From Bacteroidota bacterium (GTDB lineage Bacteria > Bacteroidota > Bacteroidia > Chitinophagales > Chitinophagaceae), in contig JANYAL010000261.1 of the NCBI GenBank assembly GCA_025361325.1, forward strand, positions 1 to 9,793: 9,793 nucleotides of DNA, given 5' to 3'. The notes below the pieces were generated by a model. The model was given only the letters and a program-made list of their open reading frames with translations, had not been told where the DNA came from and did not search any database. Positions 1-6,807 of this stretch are shown piece by piece; positions within the stretch are counted from its first letter, which is position 1, and every line of letters starts with the position of its first letter. The position numbers and the translations under genes are program-made.

Positions 1-251
1 TCTTACTGGAAAAATGTTATCAGTTAATTCAGGATAATGGGTACCGGGTGGTAAATACTGATGCTACTTTATGTTTACAGTCTCCCAAGATCAAACCCTT
101 TACAATTTCAATGCGCGAGCAGATTGCGTCTCTTTTAGACATTTCCGCCAATGATGTTTCCATAAAAGCAACCACTACTGAAAAGTTGGGTTTTGTTGGC
201 AGGGAAGAAGGTTTAATTGCTTATGCCACTGTGTTATTGTGTAAGTGTTAG
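1..251 (+). CDS. ispF: 2-C-methyl-D-erythritol 2,4-cyclodiphosphate synthase, 3' part (5' end outside window)
   Basis: IspF converts CDP-ME 2-phosphate to the cyclic diphosphate MEcPP in the non-mevalonate (MEP) isoprenoid pathway, in the cytoplasm. The frame is open from base 3 to the TAG at 249-251 and gives 82 residues, roughly the last half of a family that is normally about 160 residues long. The segment around NTDATLCLQSPK matches the family stretch that normally reads N-V-D-A-T followed by Q-A-P-K. Near the C-terminus, KATTTEKLGFVGREEG is the strongly conserved IspF signature that contributes to the nucleotide and metal site. The GTG at 48 is not a real start, because the coding frame and family similarity continue upstream of it (LLEKCYQLIQDNGYR). 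IspF acts as a trimer. The dut gene follows after 84 nt on the same strand. Confidence 0.93.
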   Translation, partial: LLEKCYQLIQDNGYRVVNTDATLCLQSPKIKPFTISMREQIASLLDISANDVSIKATTTEKLGFVGREEGLIAYATVLLCKC

Positions 252-335
252 TGGAAAATCAGCAATTTTAATATTGCATTTGTTAAAAAAATCTTTGTAG
301 CATTATTACCTGGGTACTGTATTAACTTTACGGAC

Positions 336-779
336 ATGCAAATTAGTCATATCAATATTGTAAACAAATCCGTCAATAGTTTACCTGCATATGCTACTTC
401 CGGAGCTTCAGGAATGGATATAAGAGCTGATCTGACTGAACCTATTACTTTACAACCAATGGAGAGATACCTTGTTTCAACAGGGCTGTATCTTGAAATG
501 CCACATGGTTATGAAGCACAGATAAGAACCAGGAGTGGTCTTGCGATCAATAAAGGGATCACCTGTTTAAATTCACCTGGCACGATCGACAGTGATTACC
601 GTGGTGAGATCAAAGTCATACTGATAAATCTGAGCAATACCGAACAGGTCATTCATCCCGGTGATAGGATTGCACAAATGGTCATCGCTCAAATAGAACA
701 AGTAGAATTGATTACGGTACACAAATTGAATGGATCTGAAAGAGGGGAGGGTGGATTTGGTCACAGCGGAATCAAATGA
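336..779 (+). CDS. dut: dUTP diphosphatase (trimeric dUTPase)
   Basis: This enzyme hydrolyses dUTP to dUMP and pyrophosphate, keeping uracil out of DNA and supplying the thymidylate precursor. At 147 residues the protein has normal length, and all five motifs are visible: ASGMDIRA (24-31), RSGLA (66-70), [13 protein letters not shown] (79-91) with the expected catalytic Asp85 and Tyr88, PGDRIAQ (108-114), and the C-terminal arm [10 protein letters not shown] (136-145). The arm has His where many dUTPases have Ser, which I recall as common in Bacteroidota. The ATG at 336 places the first motif at the usual distance from the N-terminus. A weak promoter-like pair lies upstream, TTTG at 294-297 and TAACTTTA at 323-330. 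Its 25-nt spacer is longer than expected and the last base is off consensus, so separate transcription from ispF is unproven. Confidence 0.96.
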   Translation: MQISHINIVNKSVNSLPAYATSGASGMDIRADLTEPITLQPMERYLVSTGLYLEMPHGYEAQIRTRSGLAINKGITCLNSPGTIDSDYRGEIKVILINLSNTEQVIHPGDRIAQMVIAQIEQVELITVHKLNGSERGEGGFGHSGIK

Positions 780-810
780 ATTTATAGAATAAAATAATAA
801 GTACACTTTA

Positions 811-1650
811 ATGAAATATATATTCTCTGTTACCCTTTTTTCCTTACTCATGCTTTTTTCGCAAAGCTGTCGTATCAGTAAGCATATCAATAAGACGACC
901 CGACACATTAACAAAGCCATAGCTGCAAAAGACACCAGTGCAGTGGTCGTCAACAGGTTAACTTCCGACTCTGCTACAAAGTCTATATTAACCATTGATA
1001 ACCTGCACCTGCATTTTATCGATTTTAAGACTTTCAATGCAAAGGTTAAAGTGCAATATGAAGACAGTAAAGGACCACAGCCCGACATCATTGCTGTGGT
1101 CCGCATTATGAAGGATAGTGCCATCTGGATATCTTTAAGCGCAACCCTGTTAAATTTCGAGGTCTTTCGTTTGCTAATCACCAGGGATAGTGTGATCTTA
1201 TTGAATATGCGTGAAAGGGAAGTTCAATACCGGTCTCTGGATTACCTGCAGGATCTGACAGAAATACCATTTGATTTTACAACATTGCAGAACCTGCTAA
1301 TTGGAAACCCCGTCTTCCTGGACAGCAATATTGTGTCCTATAAAAAAACAGATACCCATATCCTCGCATTGAGTGTTGGTGCATTTTTTAAGCATCTTCT
1401 CACCCTTTCTTCTGACAATAATATCTTATTGCATAGTAAGTTGGATGATGTGGACCTGGCCCGTAACCGTACTGCAGATATCACCTATGGTGAATATGAA
1501 AATAATACCGGAATTGAATTTTCCACATATAGGGCGATAACGGTATCAGAAAAGAACAAACTTGATATTAGGCTTTATTTCAAGCAATATCAGTTTAACA
1601 ATGTTTTATCAGTTTCATTCAGGGTACCAAAGAATTTCAAGATCAAGTAA
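811..1650 (+). CDS. DUF4292 domain lipoprotein
   Basis: This is a 279-residue envelope protein of the DUF4292 family, which is found in Bacteroidota and has no established biochemical role; it resembles LolA/LolB-type lipoprotein-binding folds. Residues 1-19 form a lipoprotein signal peptide with a hydrophobic core, and Cys20 follows S-Q-S, a loose lipobox of the kind Bacteroidota tolerate. Family-like stretches are KDSAIWISLSATL (101-113), the FEVFRLLITRDSV region (116-128), the DFTTLQNLLIGNP region (155-167) and the C-terminal RVPKNFKIK (271-279). A membrane-anchored beta-rich protein facing the periplasm is inferred. It starts 31 nt after dut and is followed 87 nt later by the EnvC-like gene. 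DUF4292 genes commonly neighbour an M23/EnvC-type gene in this phylum, which suggests a shared envelope role. Confidence 0.88.
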   Translation: MKYIFSVTLFSLLMLFSQSCRISKHINKTTRHINKAIAAKDTSAVVVNRLTSDSATKSILTIDNLHLHFIDFKTFNAKVKVQYEDSKGPQPDIIAVVRIMKDSAIWISLSATLLNFEVFRLLITRDSVILLNMREREVQYRSLDYLQDLTEIPFDFTTLQNLLIGNPVFLDSNIVSYKKTDTHILALSVGAFFKHLLTLSSDNNILLHSKLDDVDLARNRTADITYGEYENNTGIEFSTYRAITVSEKNKLDIRLYFKQYQFNNVLSVSFRVPKNFKIK

Positions 1651-1710
1651 GCGTTAATACTTATTGTGTACTTCATATCATACAATATGCAGTATCTCCA
1701 GGATTGGACG

Positions 1711-1718
1711 TATTTTTG
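1711..1718 (+). promoter_or_regulatory. Candidate Bacteroidota -7 box (TATTTTTG) before the EnvC-like gene
   Basis: The octamer TATTTTTG fits the Bacteroidota -7 consensus TAnnTTTG and ends 19 nt before the ATG at 1738. I see no -33 TTTG at the expected distance. In A/T-rich DNA such an octamer can arise by chance, so the call is tentative. If real, the EnvC-like gene can be transcribed on its own with a leader of roughly 15 nt. Confidence 0.3.
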
Positions 1719-1737
1719 ATAAACCCAACATCAGCAA

Positions 1738-3003
1738 ATGGCAAAGCTCATTTTAACATCGTTTATTTTCTTTTTTTTCAGTCATATGGCTACTGCCCAG
1801 CAGCCAACACGTGAAGAATTGGAGAAACAGCGGCAGGAACTCAAAAAAGAAATTGAACAAACGGAAAAGTTGCTGAATGAAAATAAGACAAAGACAAAGG
1901 CGAATTTCGTTCAGTGGAAACTCATAAACAATAAAGTGAACCTTCAGGATAGGATAATTGAAAACATCAACAGGGATATTGATCTACTGGACAATAATAT
2001 TTACCGTATTCAGCATGAAATAAACCGTTATGATAGATTGCTTGATACCCTGAAACAGGAATATGCTAAAAGCATGATATATGCTTATAAAAACCGGGAA
2101 AATTATGATTTCCTGAATTTTATTTTTTCTTCGGCAAGTTTCAATGATGCAATCAAACGTATCACTTACCTTAAAAGTTACCGAAATTACCGAGAGATGC
2201 AGGGAGAGAACATATTAAGGACCCAGGAACTTCGACACCAGAGAATAGAAACGATGGGTGGTGTAAAGGAAAAGAAAAGTATTGTACTAGAGACCAAAGA
2301 CAAGGAAATGACCGCTTTGGAAATCCAACAAAAAGAAAAGGATCGTATACTGGCAGAATTGAAAAAGCAAGGCAAACAATTGAATAATCAGATCGCAGCA
2401 AAAAAGAAACAGATGCAGAAAGTGGATAACGCCATTACCGCTGCTATAAAAAGAGCTCTGGCTGAAGCCAGGAAATCGGCCCTCGTAAATGAAAAGATTT
2501 CCAATGCCAATTCGAAAGTGGCGAACACCAAAGCCTCAAAGGCCGATATCAAGAAAGCACCCGTTAGCATTCTACTGAACCCTGAGAATACAGCTGTTAA
2601 TGCAAATTTTATTAGCAATAGGGGAACCTTGCCATGGCCAGTTGATAATGGGTATCTTCTAATGCATTATGGAAAAAATATTTTACAAAGTGGAACAACA
2701 ATTGATATCACCGGTATTACAGTTGCCACAGATATAGGGAGTTCAGTAAAATCTGTTTTTGATGGCATTGTTTCCAGAGTGTTATATATTGATGACATGC
2801 AGGTTATTATTATACAACATGGAAAATATTTCAGTACCTACAGTAATTTAGAGAGTGTTGGGGTGCAAACCGGGCAGCATGTAAAGACCGGACAGGTGAT
2901 CGGAAAAGCATCAGCCAATATTGATGGAGTGGGTGCCGTAGATTTTTATATCAGTGATGAAAGGGGTAATCAGGATCCCGAAAAATGGCTTCGTGTAAGA
3001 TGA
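1738..3003 (+). CDS. EnvC-like murein hydrolase activator (coiled coil plus degenerate LytM/M23 domain)
   Basis: A secreted 421-residue protein. Residues 1-20 are a signal peptide (hydrophobic core 4-14, cleavage likely after A-T-A at 20). Residues 23 to about 270 are mostly charged heptad-like helix, typical of the EnvC coiled coil. The LytM/M23 fold begins near LPWPV (298-302) and runs to the C-terminus. Metal ligands of active M23 enzymes look missing: the first-motif His position is Gly319 before Asp323, and the final H-x-H motif reads VDFYI with Asp402 in place of the first His. Only H361 in the HGKYFSTYSNL segment is kept. E. coli EnvC is likewise inactive and activates amidases AmiA and AmiB under FtsEX control, so a role as activator of a peptidoglycan amidase in cell separation is inferred. 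Databases may label such proteins 'peptidoglycan DD-metallopeptidase'. It converges on bshA with 2 nt between the stops. Confidence 0.87.
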   Translation: MAKLILTSFIFFFFSHMATAQQPTREELEKQRQELKKEIEQTEKLLNENKTKTKANFVQWKLINNKVNLQDRIIENINRDIDLLDNNIYRIQHEINRYDRLLDTLKQEYAKSMIYAYKNRENYDFLNFIFSSASFNDAIKRITYLKSYRNYREMQGENILRTQELRHQRIETMGGVKEKKSIVLETKDKEMTALEIQQKEKDRILAELKKQGKQLNNQIAAKKKQMQKVDNAITAAIKRALAEARKSALVNEKISNANSKVANTKASKADIKKAPVSILLNPENTAVNANFISNRGTLPWPVDNGYLLMHYGKNILQSGTTIDITGITVATDIGSSVKSVFDGIVSRVLYIDDMQVIIIQHGKYFSTYSNLESVGVQTGQHVKTGQVIGKASANIDGVGAVDFYISDERGNQDPEKWLRVR

Positions 3004-3005
3004 GT

Positions 3006-4124
3006 CTATATCACCCTTTCATATAATGATTCGTAAATGGGAACTATGTTCTCAATATCGAATTTATTTGCCTGTGAAAGCGCATTTGCTTTGAATTGAA
3101 GTAGGGTAGGTTCGTCCTTTAATATGGCCAGTGCATTTTTACACATATCTTCCACATCTCCAACATTGCTCATGAAACCGCAATAACCATTGACCATTAT
3201 TTCAGGTAATCCCCCAGCGTTCGTGGAGATCACCGGAACTTCTGCTGCCATTGCCTCCAGGGCTGCAAGTCCAAAACTTTCATATTCACTTGTTAGCAGG
3301 AAGAGATCGGCAATTGGCAAGATATCCTCCATTTGTTCCTGTTTTCCCAGGAATTTTATAGCATGATGTGCACTACAATCCCTGGCGCTGGCCTCAATAT
3401 GTGTTCTTTCCGGCCCGTCACCTAATAATAATAAAGTAGCCGGCATTTTTTCATTTATCAGTAAAAAGGTGGCCACTACGTCTTCCACGCGTTTCACTTT
3501 TCTGAAATTAGATGCGTGAACAATAATTCTTTCACTATTAGGCGCAATCAGTTTCTTAAAGGCATCAACGGGTTTCTTATGGAATCTCTTTACATCAACA
3601 AAGTTGTGGATCACTTCAATATCCTTTTCTATGACAAAGTTCCTGAAGGTCTCTTCCCTGAGATTGTTGGAAACAGCTGTAAGTACATCACTTTCATTCA
3701 TGGAAAATGTTACAACCGGACTATAGGTCTTGTCCTTACCAACAAGTGTGATATCCGTTCCATGAAGGGTGGTGATGACCGGTAAATATTTACCTTGCTT
3801 GGCAAGGATCTGTTTGGCCATATAAGCTGCTGCAGCATGGGGTATGGCATAATGAACGTGCAACAATTCAACATCATTGTTGATGATAACATCCACCATG
3901 GTACTAGCAAGTGCGGTTTCGTAAGGGGGGTAATCGAACAAAGGATACGTAGGAACCCTCACCTCATGGTAAAAAATATTAGCATGAAAACCACTCAGCC
4001 TGACGGGCTGCTGGTATGTGATGAAATGTATATTATGGCCTTTGTCAGCAAGGGCTTTTCCCAGTTCGGTGGCCAGTACCCCGCTGCCGCCAAATGTGGG
4101 ATAACAGACAATACCTATATTCAT
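3006..4124 (-). CDS. bshA: N-acetyl-alpha-D-glucosaminyl L-malate synthase (bacillithiol synthesis)
   Basis: BshA is a GT4-family retaining glycosyltransferase that joins GlcNAc from UDP-GlcNAc to L-malate, the first step of bacillithiol, the low-molecular-weight thiol of Firmicutes and many Bacteroidota. Numbering from the chosen start, the 372-residue protein shows CYPTFGGSG (7-15), the family-typical HFITYQQPVRL (33-43), FYHEV (51-55), YPLFDYPPYE (60-69), HVHYAIPHAAAAYMAKQIL (89-107), HGTDIT (121-126) and HASNFRKVKR (203-212). The nucleotide-binding EX7E pair is E282 and E290. An in-frame ATG 66 nt further upstream (4188-4190) would add 22 unrelated residues. I reject it because the family begins with M-(N/K)-I-G-I-V-C and because a promoter-like box lies inside that extension. 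Partners bshB and bshC are not in this window. Confidence 0.95.
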   Translation of the reverse strand: MNIGIVCYPTFGGSGVLATELGKALADKGHNIHFITYQQPVRLSGFHANIFYHEVRVPTYPLFDYPPYETALASTMVDVIINNDVELLHVHYAIPHAAAAYMAKQILAKQGKYLPVITTLHGTDITLVGKDKTYSPVVTFSMNESDVLTAVSNNLREETFRNFVIEKDIEVIHNFVDVKRFHKKPVDAFKKLIAPNSERIIVHASNFRKVKRVEDVVATFLLINEKMPATLLLLGDGPERTHIEASARDCSAHHAIKFLGKQEQMEDILPIADLFLLTSEYESFGLAALEAMAAEVPVISTNAGGLPEIMVNGYCGFMSNVGDVEDMCKNALAILKDEPTLLQFKANALSQANKFDIENIVPIYESLYERVI

Positions 4125-4128
4125 ATTA

Positions 4129-4136
4129 CAAAGGTA
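4129..4136 (-). promoter_or_regulatory. Candidate -7 box TACCTTTG immediately before bshA
   Basis: Read on the minus strand, TACCTTTG is a full match to TAnnTTTG and is separated by only 4 nt from the bshA ATG (4124-4122). In Bacteroidota the start of transcription falls a few bases after this box, so a leaderless or nearly leaderless bshA mRNA is predicted. No -33 TTTG is seen at the usual spacing. The box also supports the downstream start codon. Confidence 0.4.
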
Positions 4137-4224
4137 ATCGATCGGAACAATGTATTGTTGTTTCTTACAATTTAACAATTTATTATTCACTATGCTATCC
4201 GTTCATGTATTGACCATAAATCAG

Positions 4225-4232
4225 TAAGTTTG
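4225..4232 (+). promoter_or_regulatory. Candidate -7 box TAAGTTTG before the M28 peptidase gene
   Basis: TAAGTTTG fits the TAnnTTTG consensus and ends 17 nt before the ATG at 4250, giving a predicted leader of roughly 12 nt. A clear -33 TTTG is lacking; only a GTTC lies near the expected place. It forms a divergent pair with the bshA box in the same 125-nt spacer. Confidence 0.38.
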
Positions 4233-4249
4233 TTCAATTAAAACTTTAT

Positions 4250-5635
4250 ATGCACAAAAAACTCTTAATAGCAACCGTACCCCTATTCTTGGTTTCTATG
4301 TTCACTTACGCACAAACAGATGATTCCTTGATAATAAAACGGATCATGGATGAGGTACTTTTAAATGGGAAAGCGTATTCCAATCTGTATAAACTATGTA
4401 AGACTGTGGGGCAAAGATTAAGCGGAAGTGCAGGAATGTACAAGGGTGAACTTTGGGGATTGGATGCGTTGAAAGCTGCTGGTGCCGAAAAAGTATATCT
4501 GCAGGAATGTAAAGTTCCTCACTGGGTCAGGGGGCAAAAAGAGTTTGCAGTTTTCCGAACAAGCAAACAGATTGGTGGCCAGGTATTTAATGTTCTGGCA
4601 ATAGGTAACTCCGTAGGAACTGGTGAAAAGGGAATTTCGGCTCAGGTAATTGAAGTGAGAAATTTCGAAGAACTTGAACAGCGAAAGACAGAGATCAGGG
4701 GGAATATCGTTTATTATAATTATCCATTCAATAAAACATTGCTCCACAGTGCTTATGGTGATGCCGTCCGATACAGGGGGGGAGGAGCTTCTGGAGCTGC
4801 AAAATACGGTGCTCTTGCGGTGATTGTTCGTTCAGTGACCGGTGCTTATGATGATAACCCGCATACTGGAGCATTGCGGTACAATGATTCCTTTCCGATG
4901 ATCCCGGCTGTTGCAATCAGCACAAAAGATGCAGATAAACTCAGCGGATTTTTGAAAAGTAAATATCATAATGAGGAACTATTCCTACGAACAAATTGTG
5001 TCATGAAGCCTGATACAGTTGGTCATAATGTAATCGGAGAGATCACAGGATCGGAACACCCCGATGAGATCATAACCATTGGTGGACATCTGGATAGCTG
5101 GGATCCGGCAGAAGGCGCAAGTGATGACGGGACTGGAATGGTACAAAGCATAGAGATCCTCAAAGCATTCAAAGCAATCGGGTACAGGCCGAAACACACC
5201 ATTAGAATTGTATTGTTTGCCAATGAAGAAAATGGCGGAAAAGGAGGTGCAAAATATGCTGAAGAGGCCAAAACCAGGAATGAAAAGCATATCATGGCAA
5301 TGGAAAGTGACGGTGGTGCTGAGTATCCCAGGGGTTTTGGCTGCGGTATGACCAAGGAACAGTATGCCAAAGTGTTAAGCTGGAAAAAATACTTTGAACC
5401 CTTTGATGCGGATAAATTCTCTTTCAGTGAAGGCGGTAGCGAAGGGGCAGACATCGGACCCCTGCAAACCAATTTTAAAACAGCACAGTTCGGTTTAAAT
5501 ACAACCGGGCAAAGGTATTTTGATATGCATCATTCTGCCCTAGATGTATTTGAAAAGGTGAATGCACAGGAGTTAAATCTGGGTGCGGCAGTGATGGCTT
5601 CAATGGTATACCTGGTGGATAAATACGGATTATAA
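4250..5635 (+). CDS. Secreted M28-family zinc metallopeptidase (carboxypeptidase Q-like, with PA-type insert)
   Basis: A 461-residue exported peptidase. Residues 1-21 are a signal peptide with cleavage likely before Gln22. Residues of about 125-240 look like the protease-associated (PA) insert seen in M28 exopeptidases. The catalytic domain follows. Comparing with the well-studied Aeromonas aminopeptidase, the co-catalytic two-zinc set is complete: H280 with D282 in GGHLDSWD, bridging D292 in the GASDDGTG segment, general base E326 and ligand E327 in ANEENGGKG, D354 in MESDGG, and H427 or H428 in MHHSALD. The overall pattern resembles plasma glutamate carboxypeptidase/carboxypeptidase Q, so it probably trims amino acids from peptides in the periplasm or outside the cell. 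Whether it is an amino- or carboxypeptidase cannot be told from sequence. A small membrane-protein gene follows after 23 nt, probably in the same transcript. Confidence 0.92.
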   Translation: MHKKLLIATVPLFLVSMFTYAQTDDSLIIKRIMDEVLLNGKAYSNLYKLCKTVGQRLSGSAGMYKGELWGLDALKAAGAEKVYLQECKVPHWVRGQKEFAVFRTSKQIGGQVFNVLAIGNSVGTGEKGISAQVIEVRNFEELEQRKTEIRGNIVYYNYPFNKTLLHSAYGDAVRYRGGGASGAAKYGALAVIVRSVTGAYDDNPHTGALRYNDSFPMIPAVAISTKDADKLSGFLKSKYHNEELFLRTNCVMKPDTVGHNVIGEITGSEHPDEIITIGGHLDSWDPAEGASDDGTGMVQSIEILKAFKAIGYRPKHTIRIVLFANEENGGKGGAKYAEEAKTRNEKHIMAMESDGGAEYPRGFGCGMTKEQYAKVLSWKKYFEPFDADKFSFSEGGSEGADIGPLQTNFKTAQFGLNTTGQRYFDMHHSALDVFEKVNAQELNLGAAVMASMVYLVDKYGL

Positions 5636-5658
5636 TTAATAAAAAACATCAATTTATT

Positions 5659-6072
5659 ATGGAAGATATCAAACCTGTTTCCGTTCAGCCTACTCAAAAA
5701 AATGGGCTCAGAAAATTCCTTTGGCGATTCAGCCTGATTTCAATATTTATAATTGCATTTCTGGTTTATTGGTTTTTTTATAATGCTAAAAGTGACGGTA
5801 CTCGTACGGTATACCTAGTAAAGATCTCCCATAAAGGGAATATTTTCAAGACCTATGAAGGGGAGGCATTGGTAAGTATAGGATCCAGTCCGCAAACATC
5901 ATTAACAACCGAAAAATTCATCTATTCAGTAACGAATAAGGTTCTGTACGATTCATTGACCCGATATGAAGGCCAGAAAATGACGCTCAGATACAAACAA
6001 TACCGCAGTACATTGCCTTGGCGCGGTGATAGTGAATACATTGTTTATGGATTTGAGAAGCCGGCTTTCTAA
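5659..6072 (+). CDS. Small single-pass membrane protein, conserved hypothetical
   Basis: A protein of 137 residues whose function I do not recognise. It has a polar N-terminus (1-23, rich in Lys/Arg just before the membrane), one hydrophobic helix at about 24-41 (LISIFIIAFLVYWFF), and a soluble C-terminal domain of about 95 residues that should face the periplasm by the positive-inside rule. The soluble part has the stretch KISHKGNIFKTYEGEA (55-70) and later PWRGDSEYIVYGFE (120-133). I recall similar short proteins in other Bacteroidota, some carrying the misleading label '6-phosphogluconate dehydrogenase'. Nothing here supports that: there is no nucleotide-binding fold and the length is far too short. 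It begins 23 nt after the M28 peptidase stop, so co-transcription is likely. Its TAA directly abuts the stop of the opposing methyltransferase gene. Confidence 0.8.
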   Translation: MEDIKPVSVQPTQKNGLRKFLWRFSLISIFIIAFLVYWFFYNAKSDGTRTVYLVKISHKGNIFKTYEGEALVSIGSSPQTSLTTEKFIYSVTNKVLYDSLTRYEGQKMTLRYKQYRSTLPWRGDSEYIVYGFEKPAF

Positions 6073-6807
6073 TTATCCGGCCTGCAATAAAAAGATTACA
6101 GGCTTCTTATGAAGGTCAGGTTTTTCTTTTCTCCAGTTTGCTATGGTCTTGGTTCTTACCAATTCATTTTCAGATGTCAGTTCAGCAGCTAAACAAAGCC
6201 TGGTGTTTGGGTTGCATATCTTTAATAGGGATTCGAGTAACTGATTATTTCTATAAGGGGTTTCAATGAAGATCTTTGTACTTTTTCTAAACTGAGAAGC
6301 TTTTTCCAAACCTATGATTGTCTTGGTCCTTTCCCCTGATTCAATTGGAAGATAACCCACAAATTCAAATTGCTGTCCATTCATTCCGCTGGCCATCAAA
6401 GCCAGGAGGATGGAACTTGGTCCAACCAAAGGTCTTATTGTAATATTCATTTCCTGTGCTGCTGCAATAAGTATCTGCCCAGGATCTGCAATTCCGGGAC
6501 AACCAGCCTCACTGACAATGGCAATGCGCTTTCCCTCTTTCACTTTCTCACGGAAGGCCAACAATTGGTCCTCCTCAGATTGATGTATGGTGAACCATTC
6601 AAAATCATCAATATTGATCTCTTTCCATAAACTTTTTAAAAAACGGCGAGTAGTTCTTTCATTCTCTGTAAAAATTACTGAACAGGACTTTACAGCATGC
6701 AACACATATACTGGAATTGTTTCCAGGGCATATTGATGCAGAACTGAAGGTATCAAGTAAATGACAGGATCAGTACTCATATATGCAAGATTATCAGGTT
6801 CAGACAT
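6073..6807 (-). CDS. SAM-dependent methyltransferase of the tetrapyrrole-methylase/RsmI superfamily (divergent RsmI-like)
   Basis: This 244-residue cytoplasmic protein is related to RsmI, which 2'-O-methylates C1402 of 16S rRNA using S-adenosylmethionine. Superfamily landmarks are SEAGCPGIADPG (99-110, compare S-D-A-G-T-P in RsmI), LVGPSS (127-132), FVGYLP (149-154) and FIETPYRN (180-187). The N-terminal segment departs from RsmI: where RsmI has T-P-I-G-N-L then A-E-D-T-R, this protein has SVLHQYALETIP (21-32) and TENERTTRRFL (47-57). It also lacks the extra C-terminal tail of about 40-50 residues of E. coli RsmI. It therefore looks like the short Bacteroidota paralogue and its target is unproven. 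The ATG at 6807 overlaps the EI24 gene's stop by 8 nt, which favours this start over the in-frame ATG at 6780. The pair is likely translationally coupled. Confidence 0.85.
   Translation of the reverse strand: MSEPDNLAYMSTDPVIYLIPSVLHQYALETIPVYVLHAVKSCSVIFTENERTTRRFLKSLWKEINIDDFEWFTIHQSEEDQLLAFREKVKEGKRIAIVSEAGCPGIADPGQILIAAAQEMNITIRPLVGPSSILLALMASGMNGQQFEFVGYLPIESGERTKTIIGLEKASQFRKSTKIFIETPYRNNQLLESLLKICNPNTRLCLAAELTSENELVRTKTIANWRKEKPDLHKKPVIFLLQAG

Noticed and set aside
573..1181. A 202-codon open frame on the minus strand across the end of dut and the start of the DUF4292 gene
   Set aside because: It lies antisense to two well-supported genes, its product resembles no family I know, and it spans the gene junction, as chance frames do.
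3516..4175. Plus-strand open frames of 89 and 126 codons opposite bshA
   Set aside because: They lie wholly antisense to bshA, which has full family motifs, and their products show no recognisable family.
4125..4190. N-terminal extension of bshA by 22 residues to the ATG at 4188-4190
   Set aside because: The BshA family starts at M-(N/K)-I-G-I-V-C, the extension has no similarity, and it would include the promoter-like box TACCTTTG.
4985..5472. Minus-strand frames of 101 and 149 codons opposite the M28 peptidase gene
   Set aside because: The M28 frame carries all metal ligands; these antisense frames have no family features and are best explained by codon bias on the other strand.
6060..6103. 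Short inverted repeats near the convergent stops (GCCGG at 6060-6064 with CCGGC at 6077-6081; GCCTG at 6080-6084 with CAGGC at 6099-6103) as terminators
   Set aside because: The stems are 5 bp with loops of 12-14 nt and no following T-run on either strand, so they do not meet the intrinsic terminator pattern.
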